Shown: positions 28,211 through 38,393 of the stretch, in pieces
How the letters are laid out: every line of letters begins with the position of its first letter
Numbering within the stretch: position 1 is the stretch's first letter
Origin: Thecamonas trahens ATCC 50062
Taxonomy: Eukaryota > Apusozoa > Apusomonadida > Apusomonadidae
Direction of reading: 5' to 3'
DNA: 64,000 nucleotides
Assembly (NCBI RefSeq): GCF_000142905.1
Contig: NW_013657654.1
Location: 265,281 to 329,280 of the forward strand
Notes under the pieces: generated by a model
Databases searched by the model: none
What the model saw: the letters and a program-made list of their open reading frames with translations, nothing else
What the model was told of the DNA's origin: nothing
Position numbers and translations under genes: made by a program

Positions 28211-30355
28211 TCAGTCGTTCTTTGATGAAAACGCAGTCGGAGCTGCATCGCTGGGCGTCGGCTCGTCAAGGTTGTCAAAGAGAGCAAACGGATCACGAGA
28301 TGAGGAGGTCGAGGGAGGCGCCGGCGAAGGGGCGGCCGTGGCCGAGGAGAGGAGCTCGAGAGCAAGAACTACGTCCTTGACCGCGCGGTTGAGCCAGAGC
28401 ATCTCATGCTGAATGAGCGAGTCGAGCTTGTCGCTCATGGCTTCGGCGATGGCGTCGCCCTTCTCTTTGCCCTCGGCCTGCAGCTCGTCGAGGCTGTATC
28501 CATTGAGAGTAAACGCGTACTGCCGCTCTGCGAGCGGGACGTGGGCCTGGTGCTCCCGGATCGAGCCGGCAATCCAGCCCGCAACCTCACGCATGAGTGT
28601 CTGCAGCGGCACCACAAGCCCGTCGACCAGTTCCGGATGCGGCGCCGTGAGCGCACTGACCACCACCGGAGACCGCAGCACCTTGCCGAGCATGCCCAGC
28701 GTCCGTCGCACCTCGCCTGTTGCGCCGAGATCCACAACCTGCCCGACCCGCATGTAGCCGACCTGGGTATGTGCGGCTGCGAGCGCAGCCGCAGCGTGCT
28801 TGTCCGGCGCAAGCAGCGCCCGACCGGTGGCCACACCCAGCGCATAATGGGGGACTGCGGCTTCCAGCCGCGCATAGACCTCGTCCGGCAGCGCAGCCGA
28901 CGCGAGCAACCGCTGATGAAAGCCCGGCGTCCGCAGAGCAAGGCCCAGCATCAGTCGCCGCAGCCCGCTCGCGCACGCCTCGTGCCCGCAGCTGGCCATC
29001 AGCTGCTCGCATGCCACTAGCATCCCATACGCCGCCACCTCGTCGACGTCCAGATCGTCAGTCAGAACCTCCAGCACCGTGCAAACTTCGGGCAGCTGTG
29101 TCGCTTCCGCACGTTCGGCCGCAATGTCGCACAGTAGCGTCGCCGCCGCTGGAAGCACCGCATCGGCCACCGCACACACTGCAGACGGCCCTGATCGACT
29201 AGGCGCACTCGCCACACTTGCCATCACGCTCATCAGAGCCTTGACCCGGCTTGGGCATCGCCCGCTGGATCCAAGAAGCTTTTCAACTAGGCTTGCCAGC
29301 GCCGACCTGACCTCCAGTGTGACGACATGCGGCGACGCCACGAGCTCCGCCAGCACCAGGTCGCGGACTAGCCACACACACGCCTCGACCAGCGGCTCCA
29401 GGCAGGCATCAGCTCCGTTGAGCGGGTGGTCCATTGCAAGCCCCATCAACGCGATCACTCGGCCAGCCTCTATCTCAGTTCCGATCGCATTCGACTGCAG
29501 GAGCGCGGCCCAGCGGACCAGCTTGGCCGCCACCGCCCCGCACTCACCACCAGCCGGATGCGCTTCGTCGTCCAGCGGGAGACTATGCGCAGCGTTCGCG
29601 CCCCATCCAAGACCGGAGCTTGACCCGGACTCGAGCGGCAGCATCGGTGAGTCCGATCCGTCTGACAATGCCGCTGGCTCTTCACTGGCATCGCCAGCAG
29701 TGTCGGGCGCGCCGTCGGCTCCGGAGCCAGGTGTCGCCTCCGGATCAAAGCCACCAACAGCTGCAGTTTCGCCGGCATCTGCGGCCGCCACCGGAGCCAG
29801 TCGCAGAAACAGGGCATCAATAGCGTCTGCAGCTGCAGTCGCCTCCATCTGTGCCGAGTGCGCCAGCGGGAGGGTCAGCAGCGTCAGGCCCATCTCCGCC
29901 GCCAGCACCTTGAGCGCCTTTGGAGGCTCAGGCACGGCTGTGGGCCCATCACCTGGTTGCGATCCATCATCGACAAGATGGATCTGACTCTCATCATCCA
30001 CACCACCCTCGCTAGCACCAGTTGCCGTGCCACTGCCGTCGTTGGAGGCAGCATCGACATCTCCAGCGTGGTGCGGGTGATCAGGCATGGGCGCAAGAGC
30101 TGCTAGGATGCCACGGAGCAGTGCATCCGAAGGAGCCCAAGGAGCAGCAATCAGATCGTTCATGGAAGCCATGTTCCGAAGATAAGCACTTGCTGCCTTC
30201 AGATCATCATCCCGCAGCTGAGGATAGTCATAGCACAGGTCATGGAAGACGGCACTCGGTGAGGGACCGACCGCCTCGGCAGCCTCTACCGCCGCGGTGA
30301 TCTCTGCTGACGCCGCAAGGAGCTGGGCTCGGAACTCTTCCCGCGTGCATGACAT
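28211..30355 (-). CDS. Unrecognised helical-repeat protein with C-terminal DPF motif
   Basis: 714 residues from ATG 30355 (MSCTREEF); the frame upstream reads through C/T-rich leader. The sequence is mostly amphipathic helices rich in Ala and Leu, with blocks such as RSALASLVEKLLG, AAYGMLVACEQLMASCG and EVRRTLGMLGKVLRS, suggesting an ARM/HEAT-like solenoid. An acidic, Ser-rich low-complexity segment (~85-250) separates an N-terminal helical part from the main solenoid. The C-terminus is disordered and contains RDPFALFDNLDEP. DPF is a ligand motif for the AP-2 alpha ear, so a vesicle-coat role is possible but unproven. I do not recognise a family. Confidence 0.65.
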   Translation of the reverse strand: MSCTREEFRAQLLAASAEITAAVEAAEAVGPSPSAVFHDLCYDYPQLRDDDLKAASAYLRNMASMNDLIAAPWAPSDALLRGILAALAPMPDHPHHAGDVDAASNDGSGTATGASEGGVDDESQIHLVDDGSQPGDGPTAVPEPPKALKVLAAEMGLTLLTLPLAHSAQMEATAAADAIDALFLRLAPVAAADAGETAAVGGFDPEATPGSGADGAPDTAGDASEEPAALSDGSDSPMLPLESGSSSGLGWGANAAHSLPLDDEAHPAGGECGAVAAKLVRWAALLQSNAIGTEIEAGRVIALMGLAMDHPLNGADACLEPLVEACVWLVRDLVLAELVASPHVVTLEVRSALASLVEKLLGSSGRCPSRVKALMSVMASVASAPSRSGPSAVCAVADAVLPAAATLLCDIAAERAEATQLPEVCTVLEVLTDDLDVDEVAAYGMLVACEQLMASCGHEACASGLRRLMLGLALRTPGFHQRLLASAALPDEVYARLEAAVPHYALGVATGRALLAPDKHAAAALAAAHTQVGYMRVGQVVDLGATGEVRRTLGMLGKVLRSPVVVSALTAPHPELVDGLVVPLQTLMREVAGWIAGSIREHQAHVPLAERQYAFTLNGYSLDELQAEGKEKGDAIAEAMSDKLDSLIQHEMLWLNRAVKDVVLALELLSSATAAPSPAPPSTSSSRDPFALFDNLDEPTPSDAAPTAFSSKND

Positions 30356-30620
30356 GCTTCGCTTGGCTACGGGTGGTGGGTGGTGGGTGGTGGTGGTGTG
30401 TCCGTCGTTGGTGGTGGTGGGTGGCGGTGCCGGTGTGGTGGCGGTCGAAGTGAGGGATGTCTCTCGGGTTTGCTGGACCGAGTTGCGCCGCAGCGCGCAT
30501 CCTGGCCTGTGACGAAGGAGAGGGCTGCCAGGATTACGGATCAGATGGATAGCAGGACGCGGTGGATAGAGTAAGAATGTTTTAGATGGCTCGGGCGGGT
30601 GAGAGCGCTGTCGCAGGTGG

Positions 30621-33430
30621 TCAGACGAGGACCATGGAGCCCAGGCCGTGGAGAAGGATGACAGGGGGAAGGCCGGACGAGAGGGTGTCGAGGTCGGCGA
30701 TGTAGTTCTCGATGGGGCCGGGAGGGGGAGAGAGGCTCGGCTCGGGAAGCGATGCCGGAGGGAGTGGGAGAGTGGTAAAGACCATGCAGGCTTGGGCCGA
30801 GTGCTGGCGGAACATGGCGTTGAGGGCGGCAAAGCGAGCGCTGCCCTGACCGTGGATGGAGGCGACGACAACGTTGATGGAGGCCTTGATGCGGGCCTGG
30901 TGCAGGATGGCCCGGACGCGCGCGGTCTCGGGCTCGATGTCTACGGCGGAAGCGACAAAGGTTAGGACGCGAATGGTGGTAAACTTGGTCCAGATGTCGG
31001 TCTTGTTGAGCATGTGGGCGTAGAGAAGCATGAGCGTGAGGGTGTGGACAAAGTCGCCCTCCATGCCTGTTACCGAGACTGGCCACACATCGATGGTCAT
31101 GACCTTCTTGCGGCGGAACGGCATGCCTGAGCTGGCGCGGGCTTTGGAGGCGATGAGGTCCTTGTCGAGCGCGTCAAAGTTGCGCGCGACCATGATGTTT
31201 TTGCCCATGAACGACGCCGAGTTGAGGATGGTAACCCACTCGCGCGGCTCGATCCGGCTCGAGCTCGTGTCGTCGACAAAGTTGTCTTCTACTGCGTTGA
31301 CGTACTTGACGCGGTATTGCGAGACAGTGCGCTCGCCGAGGCCACCGCCGGCCTCGTCGACCTCGTCGGTCGAATCGCCGCCGTTGTTGATGCTTGCCCG
31401 AGCCGGCATAAAGTGGCTCGAGCTCGACGTGCCCAGGATGGGCGCCGGCGGCGTCGGTCGCGGGCGCAACGCTGTCAGCGCTCCCGGGGCATAGCTCGAG
31501 TACTCGGGAAAGCCGACAATGACGGTGTTGGGCTTCATGGCACCGAGACCGGCCATCTCGATCAGGTTTTGGGCGCCAGCCGAGATGGACGGGGCGATGA
31601 CAAGCTCGGAAAATGCCTTGAGGCGGGTGTCCTTGATGAACGCGTTCCACGCAGCCTCGTCGCGCTTGAACCGGTCGCCCTGCGAGTACAGGTCGCCGAC
31701 GAGGACCGAGCCGATGAGAAACATGCCGCCCTTTTTGAGGTTGTTGGCGGTGTCGATGAGCGAGACGTTGGCGCGCGCCGATCCAACGAGCAGCAGGATC
31801 TGCGGACGCCAGTACTTGACGTGGTCCTTCCGCACATCGAGGCGCAGCATGTACTTTCGGACCTGATGAAAGTAAATGGCCTGCGAGAGGTCGCCCCACG
31901 AGGTGCGCGGCGACTGCAGATGGATGTAGACAAAGAAGACAACAAGGCAGACAAACGAGACGGTGGCGGTGATCCATCCCACATAGAACATGGTGAAGAA
32001 GCAGAGGATGGCGCCTGCGAGCGAGGTCCACTGGTTGGAGTAGCGAAAGGTTGGCCGCCAGTTGGGCGTGCCGGAGATCTTGAGCGAGAAGCAGGCAAAG
32101 TTGACGACGCAGTACGAGGTGAGGAAGAACATGGTGGTGACGGTGGCGAGCAGGTTGAGGTTGCCAAGAATGAGCAGGATCTGGACGATAGCCCAGGAGA
32201 GCACTACGCCTAGCCGCGGCTCGTCGGTCTTACCGTAGCCGCGGCCAAATACATTGAGGAATGGAATGAGCTTGTCCTTGGCGAGTGCCTGCAGGACACG
32301 CGACGAGCCGATGAGGTTCCCGAGCGCCGACGAGACAGTCGAGCACACGATACCGATCGTCACGATCCACCATGCAAAGCACACGTTCTGCAGAATAAAG
32401 TAGTTGTTGAGCAGTGCCTCCGACTGCACAGTGTACGCGAGAGCAAAGGTGAGGATGAGATAGATGACAAGTGTGATGCCGAGCGCAAGCAGCGTGCCGC
32501 GCGGAATCGACGACGAAGGCGTACGCAGATCGCCGGACAGGTTGGCGCCGGCCATGATGCCGGTCGAGGCAGGGAAGAAAATGCCAAAGACCGTCTGGAT
32601 GGTCTGCGGCTCGACGCCGACCGGCAGCCGCTTGAGCTTGGGATACAAGTTGTGCGAGAGCGTCTCGCTCGACCACGAGGTGAACCCGATGCCCACGTTC
32701 TTGGGCGCAAAGAGGACCGAGCCCATGGCTGAAGCAATCGAGACCATCAGCACGGCAAAGATGACGAGCGAGGTCTTGGCGTACGCTGACGCGCCGACCA
32801 GGCAAACAATGGTGACCAGGAGGAGCATGGCGGACGAGTACAGGATGCCGTACCACTTGGAGGTTGGGATCCACTGTTCGAAGCCGGCCATGAACGCCTC
32901 GGAAAATCCGACCAGGTACAACGCGCAGCCGACAACGTTGGCCAGATAGAAGATGACCCCGATGGAGCCGCCAAACTCGGGACCAAGCGCCCGCGAGATC
33001 ATAAAGTACGCTCCGCCGCCCTCGATCTGCCCGTTGGAGGCGATGGCGGACATGGAGAGCGTCGTCAGCGTGACAACAAGAAAAGCAAAGATAATGACGC
33101 CAAACATGGCAAACAGCCCGGCCTGTCCAGTGCACCATGGCAAGCGTTCAAAGAGAATGACCTGCGAGCGTGATCGAGGTGAGTGTGGAGGATGCGACGA
33201 CTGGAAAAAGAAGAGAGGCTCCCCCTGAAAACCCCCCTTTTGAACGGAGTGGCATGCGCTCTGACATGACAGGGAGCGACACGTACGCCGAAAATGGAGA
33301 GGACACAAGGGACGAAGACACCCGAGAAGGTGCTCAGCTTGGAATGAGCAGCGGCAGAGTCTTGTCCATCTTCAATGGTCTCGTCTGCTTGCGCATATGT
33401 CGCCAGGAGCGGCTCAAACTGGTCCGCCAT
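30621..33430 (-). CDS. Cation-chloride cotransporter (SLC12 family)
   Basis: Two exons: 33430-33287 (48 codons) and 33161-30621; about 894 residues in all. The join gives TFSGVFVPCVLSIFG followed by VILFERLPWCTGQAG, the first membrane helix of SLC12 proteins. About 12 helices follow, with family hallmarks such as GQIEGGGAYFMISRALGPEFG, FGIFFPASTGIMAGANLSGDL and GNLIGSSRVLQALAKD. The soluble C-terminal domain (from ~530) has the SLC12 pattern (KYWRPQILLLVG, LIGSVLVGDL). The family moves Cl- with K+ and/or Na+ across the plasma membrane for volume control; the closest subgroup by feel is SLC12A8/A9. ENYIADLDTLSSGLPPVILL near the end resembles the conserved end of CCCs. A start further upstream (33478) is possible. 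Confidence 0.9.
33162..33286 (-). other. Intron of the SLC12 gene
   Basis: 125 bases with donor GTACGTG after GGC and acceptor CTCGCAG before GTC, phase 0. Splicing restores the conserved first membrane helix. Confidence 0.85.
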
Positions 33431-33503
33431 GGCGGGGCGAGTGGAGTGGCAGGCGTTGCCTGTCACACCGCCTCTCACACATGGCGCTGATCAGAAGAGT
33501 TGG

Positions 33504-33986
33504 CTACACGTCAGCGGCGGTCCGCTGGTAGACGACATCAGGAGTGACAAGGGCGTTGCGATGGGAGACAGCCGATCGCGGAGGGGTGAAGCCTGCGGCA
33601 GCTGAGGCCTGGATGACACGCTTGCGCTCGCTGGCGCGATTGCCTTGTGAGCGACCGAACGGATCGACGCTGACCTCGGTGGACGAAGAGAAAGGATCGT
33701 GCGTGACCGAGACCGGGCGCCGGACACCGGTGCTTCCGGGGCCAGAGTTGATTGAGCCGCCGCCGGAAACCGCGGGCGCTGTCGCGTGGTAGAAGGCTGG
33801 CTCTGACATGGTCGCCGGCCCCGATGATGAGAGCAGAGCCTGGAACGAGCGCTTCTTGGATCGTCGGCGGAAGAATGCGCCCAAACAGTAAACAGAAATG
33901 AGCAGCAGAGCCAGAACACCCAGCCCCGATGCAACCCAAGCCCACAGTGGCAAGCCAGCGTAGACCTCTTCTCCGTGCGATGCCAT
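33504..33986 (-). CDS. Small single-pass membrane protein with two DPF motifs
   Basis: 160 residues from ATG 33986. A short N-terminal segment precedes one membrane helix (~13-36, LPLWAWVASGLGVLALLLISVY) and then FFRRRSKKR, which by the positive-inside rule places the C-terminus in the cytosol. The tail is disordered, Ser/Ala-rich, and carries THDPFSS and SVDPFGR. DPF motifs bind the AP-2 appendage and so may route the protein into clathrin-coated vesicles. No family recognised. The upstream helical-repeat gene also has a DPF motif near its C-terminus. Confidence 0.6.
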   Translation of the reverse strand: MASHGEEVYAGLPLWAWVASGLGVLALLLISVYCLGAFFRRRSKKRSFQALLSSSGPATMSEPAFYHATAPAVSGGGSINSGPGSTGVRRPVSVTHDPFSSSTEVSVDPFGRSQGNRASERKRVIQASAAAGFTPPRSAVSHRNALVTPDVVYQRTAADV

Positions 33987-34347
33987 AATCACTCGATGTC
34001 TATTCTGGTGTCTTGAGGTGATGGAAGGCAGAGGCAGAGGCAGATGCAGATGCAGGAGTAGATGAAGAGGTAGCGTCAGCCAGAGATCGAGACGGAGGCG
34101 GAGAGAGAGAGAGAGAGAGGTGTGTGTGTGTGTGGCAACTTTCCCTGATCGCCGATGATGTAGACAGTCTCTGCTCTGCCTGCTCCAGTCTGCTACGAAA
34201 CCGAGCCACAGCTCCTATCAAGTCTGACCTTTGATCGGTATAGACTCCCTTTCCAGATGTGTGCGATATGTACCGAGGGCGAGTGTGTGAGCCAGTACTT
34301 CCTTCCCCGCCGTGTGTGTGTATGTATGTATGTATGTATGTATGTGT

Positions 34348-34403
<56 letters not shown>

Positions 34404-34884
34404 CGCACTCGGTTCGTGTGCGGGTGTGTGGGCCTGAATGTACGGCTGTAGTGCGTACGGCGTATGGTGTATAGTGTGGTGTGTGTGTGTGTGGGGGGGG
34501 ATTGTGGCAGTCAGTGATGTGTGTTTGCTTATGTGGGTGTACGTGTGGGTGTGGGTGTGGGTATCTTTGTCCTTGTAGTGGTCGTGCCGTCGTCGCCGTC
34601 GTTGCTCCTGTTCGCCTCTGGTCGTGCAACTCGGTGTGTGACCTCTCCGACATCGCATGACTGACATGAAATCCCACCCTCCCCCCCCCCCCCCCCCGCC
34701 CTGCCTGCCTGGTTGCCGTCCGATCCGTCGCGGTGGCCGACCCCCTCCTCCCGCCCCCCCCCCTCCCCCCCCTCCCCCCTGTTGAACACGCTGTCCTCGT
34801 CCCGTGCTCTCTATGGCTACAGCCGACTGTATTTGAACAAGACATAGTTGTAGCAGTGTCCATAGCTGGCGACAGACGGCAAAC
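33987..34884. other. Divergent intergenic region with microsatellite and poly-C tracts
   Basis: The region contains a (GA)n run near 34102-34121, a (TGTA)n/(TG)n microsatellite at 34317-34400, a poly-G at 34493-34500, and long C tracts at 34678-34697 and 34754-34788. The C tracts lie 100-200 bases before the MED22 start. Periodic Thr-His and Cys-Val frames here are repeat artefacts. Confidence 0.7.
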
Positions 34885-35355
34885 ATGTCGACCAAGGACG
34901 TGCTTGATGGGCTTGGGAGTGGAGGCAAGGGTGAGGCGTTTCCGCGGAGGAAGGCCATGCGGCGACTGCAGAGCTCGTACAATGATGAGGTGAACAAGCT
35001 GCTGAGCGAGATGGCGAGCAACTATCAGTCGCTACTGGAGGCTGCTGCACTGCCTGGTGACTCGACTGCTCGGGCACATGATGCAGAAACCTTTCACATC
35101 TCGGCTGCGCTTCGCGTCAAGACACACACGGAGGCTCTCGTCCGTGCAGGCCGGGAGCTCCTGCTTCTCATCGCTGCCCTCAAGAGAGATCGCTGCCTTG
35201 CCCAGTCCGCCGCCATGAATGCTGCTGTTGATGCTGCTCGTTCGTCAGCTGCTAACGCTACCCAAGATGCCTCGGACTCGTTGGATGAGCTGGCTTCGCG
35301 TGTCGATGAGCTCCTTGCTTCGCTCGAGACCGAGTACTACGTCTCGATGGAGTAG
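34885..35355 (+). CDS. MED22: Mediator complex subunit 22
   Basis: 156 residues, close to the usual size of MED22/Surf5. It is nearly all helix: LQSSYNDEVNKLLSEMASNY, then ETFHISAALRVKTHTEALVRAG, then RELLLLIAALKRD, and an acidic end with SLDELASRVDELLASLETEYY. The order of an early helix, a V-R-A-x-E/R-x-L-like hinge, an LK-containing helix and the C-terminal EEYY-like end matches MED22 from animals. It belongs to the Mediator head module, which links activators to RNA polymerase II in the nucleus. Starting ATG is the first in frame, 186 bases downstream of a poly-C tract. Confidence 0.75.
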   Translation: MSTKDVLDGLGSGGKGEAFPRRKAMRRLQSSYNDEVNKLLSEMASNYQSLLEAAALPGDSTARAHDAETFHISAALRVKTHTEALVRAGRELLLLIAALKRDRCLAQSAAMNAAVDAARSSAANATQDASDSLDELASRVDELLASLETEYYVSME

Positions 35356-36211
35356 CCCCGCTCCTCCCCCTCCCCCCCCCCCCACCTCCCCATGATCACA
35401 ATGGCATGCCCACCCTCTGGGCGATTGCTGATGGCGGCACTGAACCGCGAGCGGATGTCGTGTGTGGTCGTCGTGCGGGAGTTTGGCGCAAACAACATAG
35501 AGCAAGTGATCGTGCGGGACGAATGCGTTGATGATGGGTATACATGGTAGATGCGAGTATGAGAAAGGATGCGTGTCTGTGTTGCATGGGGAGGCAAGGA
35601 TGATGAGGCAGAGAAGGTGTGTAGCAATGATATTGGTATCGATTGATAGTGTGCGAGAGCAGGCAAAAAGGGCGCCAATGGGAAGACAATGACGGGTGGC
35701 GAGGACAATGACGACACAGGCAACAAGAGCCACCACCGAACACCCCTGCTACCACCACCCAGTATCACACCTCACCACCCACACTCACTCCCCCCCTCCC
35801 CCCACCCTCCCACATATATACACCACACACACACACACATACACACACCACACATATACATAGACACATCTTCTTCCCTCCCCCCCCCCCACCTCCACCT
35901 CCACCTCGCCTATCCGTAGCTGATCACACCGGTTGGCGCCAAACGGGCAACAAGCAGGAGACGGAGACAGTAGAGACTAGGTAGAGGCTGGAAAGAGCGA
36001 CAAGTCGAAAGTGGACACAGTCGGAGAACAGGTGGTGGCAGAGCTGGTCGCAAAGGCATCCATCCTGTTGAAAACTAGCCGTATCGATCTCGACCAATCG
36101 CATCAATCTCGACCAACCGCATCGATTTCGTTGAGAGCCAACCGCATCGACAAACCATATCGACATCGCTGAGTTCAACATCATCGACATCAATCTCAGT
36201 CATTGGCAAAG
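35356..36211. other. Intergenic region with C tracts and degenerate ATCGA-rich repeats
   Basis: Poly-C tracts follow the MED22 stop (35371-35383), and C/A-rich tracts lie at 35775-35915. At 36060-36190 a motif of the form ACCGCATCGATCTCG recurs four to six times with variation, directly upstream of the next start codon. It may be a promoter-proximal repeat. No gene seen. Confidence 0.5.
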
Positions 36212-36835
36212 ATGTCGGGCAAAGGTCGGGCAGAACAGCTTCAGGATGCGCTGACTTTTGCTCTGGCGCAGGCGTTTAGCAAGCTGACGGCGGAGGAGTT
36301 TGTGGCCAAGTTCCCGAGAGCGCTCAAGAGTAGTTCATCGACAGTTCGCTTTCTCTCCCACTTGCATGACTCGGTCCATCCGCTCGTTGCCGCCAACTGC
36401 CAGGCCGAGTTGCGGGTGATTCTGAAGGAGATGAAGCTGGAGGACAAGCTTGCAGAGCTGGACGACTACGCTGAAATGCCGCACAAGAGCGAGGTTGCTT
36501 CCGTCGAGTGGCAGGAGCAAGAGACCTCGCTAGCTCCGCACGAGATGGCCAGGCTCCGCCGCATCCAGGCCAAACTCCGCGAGCTCGCTGAACTGGATCG
36601 CGTCATCAGCGAGGAGTCGCGAGCCGCAGACGAGCTGGAGGTCGACCTCGCTCATGCCAAGGAGACCATGGCCAAATTGGAGCAGGCCATCGAGTCGTCC
36701 CAGGCCTTTGTCGACGACCTGGCAGCCTCAGTGGCCTCACTCGCCTCAACCAACGAGATTGCGCTCTCGATCATGGCCGACATGGAAGTCATTCCCTCGC
36801 CGCCCGCCTCTTCGCGGGCCACCACCAGTGCATGA
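36212..36835 (+). CDS. PMF1/Nnf1-like kinetochore protein
   Basis: 207 residues from the first ATG (36212). The N-terminal half (LQDALTFALAQAFSKLTAEEFVAKFP followed by VRFLSHLHDSV and a segment rich in Leu/Glu) matches the start of the Nnf1/PMF1 family as I remember it: a helical hairpin, an FxxxFP-like element, then helices. The second half is a coiled coil (MARLRRIQAKLRELAELDRVI and onward to ~185). Nnf1 pairs with Mis12 in the MIND complex, which ties centromeric chromatin to the microtubule-binding Ndc80 complex. A generic coiled-coil protein cannot be excluded. Confidence 0.45.
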   Translation: MSGKGRAEQLQDALTFALAQAFSKLTAEEFVAKFPRALKSSSSTVRFLSHLHDSVHPLVAANCQAELRVILKEMKLEDKLAELDDYAEMPHKSEVASVEWQEQETSLAPHEMARLRRIQAKLRELAELDRVISEESRAADELEVDLAHAKETMAKLEQAIESSQAFVDDLAASVASLASTNEIALSIMADMEVIPSPPASSRATTSA

Positions 36836-37060
36836 CCCCCTCCTCCCTCCCCCCCCCTCCCCATCCTATAAACTGTATCTCTAGGACCCATCCAAGCGTC
36901 TGTGCGTCTGGCCTGGTTGTCTCTCCGCAGCAAGCGGTCGGCGAGCCAAGCGAGTGAGCGCGCCAGGCAGCGGCAGCAGCAACAGGAGGAGAGACCACGA
37001 CCAGTCACGACGACGACGACGACCACCACCACCACTCGACGACAAGTAGAGAGCAAGGAG

Positions 37061-38377
37061 ATGCTGCAGCGAGTGCCTCATGCTATGGCACAGGCGGAGG
37101 CCCAGGACGTTCGTCTGGAAGAGCGGCGCGCGGCCGAGGTGGCTGCTCATAAGCGGTTCTTCTGGAAGCAATCTGCTGCCGAGACGCTGGAGGCTCAGCA
37201 AGCGGCTCTGGAGGCACAGCAGGAAGCGGCGGCTAATATGGGAGTGGCGGTGGATAGGCGGAGGGAGACTGGCGCTGGAATGGGGAGAGATCAAGGCCGG
37301 CACAGTGGTGATGATGGCTGGGATGGACAAGATGGGCATGAGCTCTCTGGTGATGACGGCTGGCGCGAGAGTGAGTCTGGAGATGGAGATGGCCCACAGG
37401 ATGGGCTTGCCCATGAGCTGTATGGTCGCCGTCGGCCTTCAGATGGCTACCCTGGTGTTGGTGCTGCGGGCTCGGCTGGAGGCTACGGCAGCCGGAGTGG
37501 TGGTCCTCACGGCGGGCAGCAGCATGTGGCACCCAACGCGGCAGAGATGCGGGCGGCTAGGGCTCGGGCAAAACTTCGCGCTGAGAAGGAAGCTGCGGCC
37601 GAGGCCGAGGCCGAGGCCGAGCGTGTGCGTGCGGCCAAGGCCGAGAAGGTTGCACGGGCTGTCAAGGCGCAAGAGGCCGCCCGCAAGCGGATGCGGCTGT
37701 CGCAAGTGCTGGACGAGGCCGAGGAAGCCGGGGCGCTATCGTACGGCACCGCTGGCGATGACTTGGAGCCGGGCGCCCAGGCCGAAGCTGAGCTGGCGGC
37801 ACAGCGCTCGTCGCAGGCGCGGGTAGCAGCCATTGCGCAGCGGGCATCGCCGCCGCCAGGCCCGCGGCGGGCTATCAGCTCGCCAGCCGCGCTGCAGCAG
37901 CTGCGCGTCCCGGTTCCCTTCCCGCACGAGCTGCTCGAGGGCACTGTGCTCTACAAGCACACCAAGGATGGCAAGGGCAAGCTGCATTCGCGGGTCTTTG
38001 TTCTCTCGCCCACCGAGCACCACACCATCGAGATTGCGTGGTACAAGGAGGACGCGCCCGATCACTCGGCCGCCACCCTGCACCGGATCTCGTTCGGCCT
38101 TGCGCCGCGGTTCTCATGGGAAAAGGCCAAGGAGGTGACCCGGACCAAGCTCTCGGCGCTTCCGATCGACTGGCGCAAGCTCTCGCTCGTCCTTCACACT
38201 TCGGTCGGCGAAGTCTACGTCGTTGCGCCACGGCTCGAGGTCTTCTCGGCCTGGGCCGCGCTCTCGCTCGTCCTTCACACTTCGGTCGGCGAAGTCTACG
38301 TCGTTGCGCCACGGCTCGAGGTCTTCTCGGCCTGGGCCGCGCTCTCGCGGCAAAACCCCGCGCTCGACGACAGTTGA
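37061..38377 (+). CDS. Coiled-coil protein with C-terminal PH-like domain (internally duplicated)
   Basis: 438 residues from ATG 37061; a C-rich tract lies at 36834-36862. The N-terminal third has a charged helix and a Gly/Asp-rich disordered region, then a long Ala/Glu/Arg helix (~165-235). The C-terminus from ~290 is PH-like: HELLEGTVLYKHTKDGKGKLHSR gives the first strands, then FVLSP, IAWYKED and a last strand-helix pair with the conserved Trp (FSAWAAL). PH domains bind phosphoinositides or proteins at membranes. The last strand and helix are encoded twice by a perfect 81-base tandem repeat, so the protein carries an extra C-terminal helix unless this is an assembly error. Confidence 0.7.
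   Translation: MLQRVPHAMAQAEAQDVRLEERRAAEVAAHKRFFWKQSAAETLEAQQAALEAQQEAAANMGVAVDRRRETGAGMGRDQGRHSGDDGWDGQDGHELSGDDGWRESESGDGDGPQDGLAHELYGRRRPSDGYPGVGAAGSAGGYGSRSGGPHGGQQHVAPNAAEMRAARARAKLRAEKEAAAEAEAEAERVRAAKAEKVARAVKAQEAARKRMRLSQVLDEAEEAGALSYGTAGDDLEPGAQAEAELAAQRSSQARVAAIAQRASPPPGPRRAISSPAALQQLRVPVPFPHELLEGTVLYKHTKDGKGKLHSRVFVLSPTEHHTIEIAWYKEDAPDHSAATLHRISFGLAPRFSWEKAKEVTRTKLSALPIDWRKLSLVLHTSVGEVYVVAPRLEVFSAWAALSLVLHTSVGEVYVVAPRLEVFSAWAALSRQNPALDDS
38180..38341 (+). repeat. Perfect 81-bp tandem duplication inside a coding region
   Basis: Positions 38180-38260 are repeated without a mismatch at 38261-38341. The unit starts CTCTCGCTCGTCC, keeps the frame (27 codons), and encodes the last strand and helix of the PH-like domain. 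Confidence 0.95.
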
Positions 38378-38393
38378 GCGCTCTGCCACGCGC

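Noticed and set aside
34193-34474. His-Thr and Cys-Val repeat frames
   Set aside because: They are translations of the (TG)n/(CA)n microsatellite.
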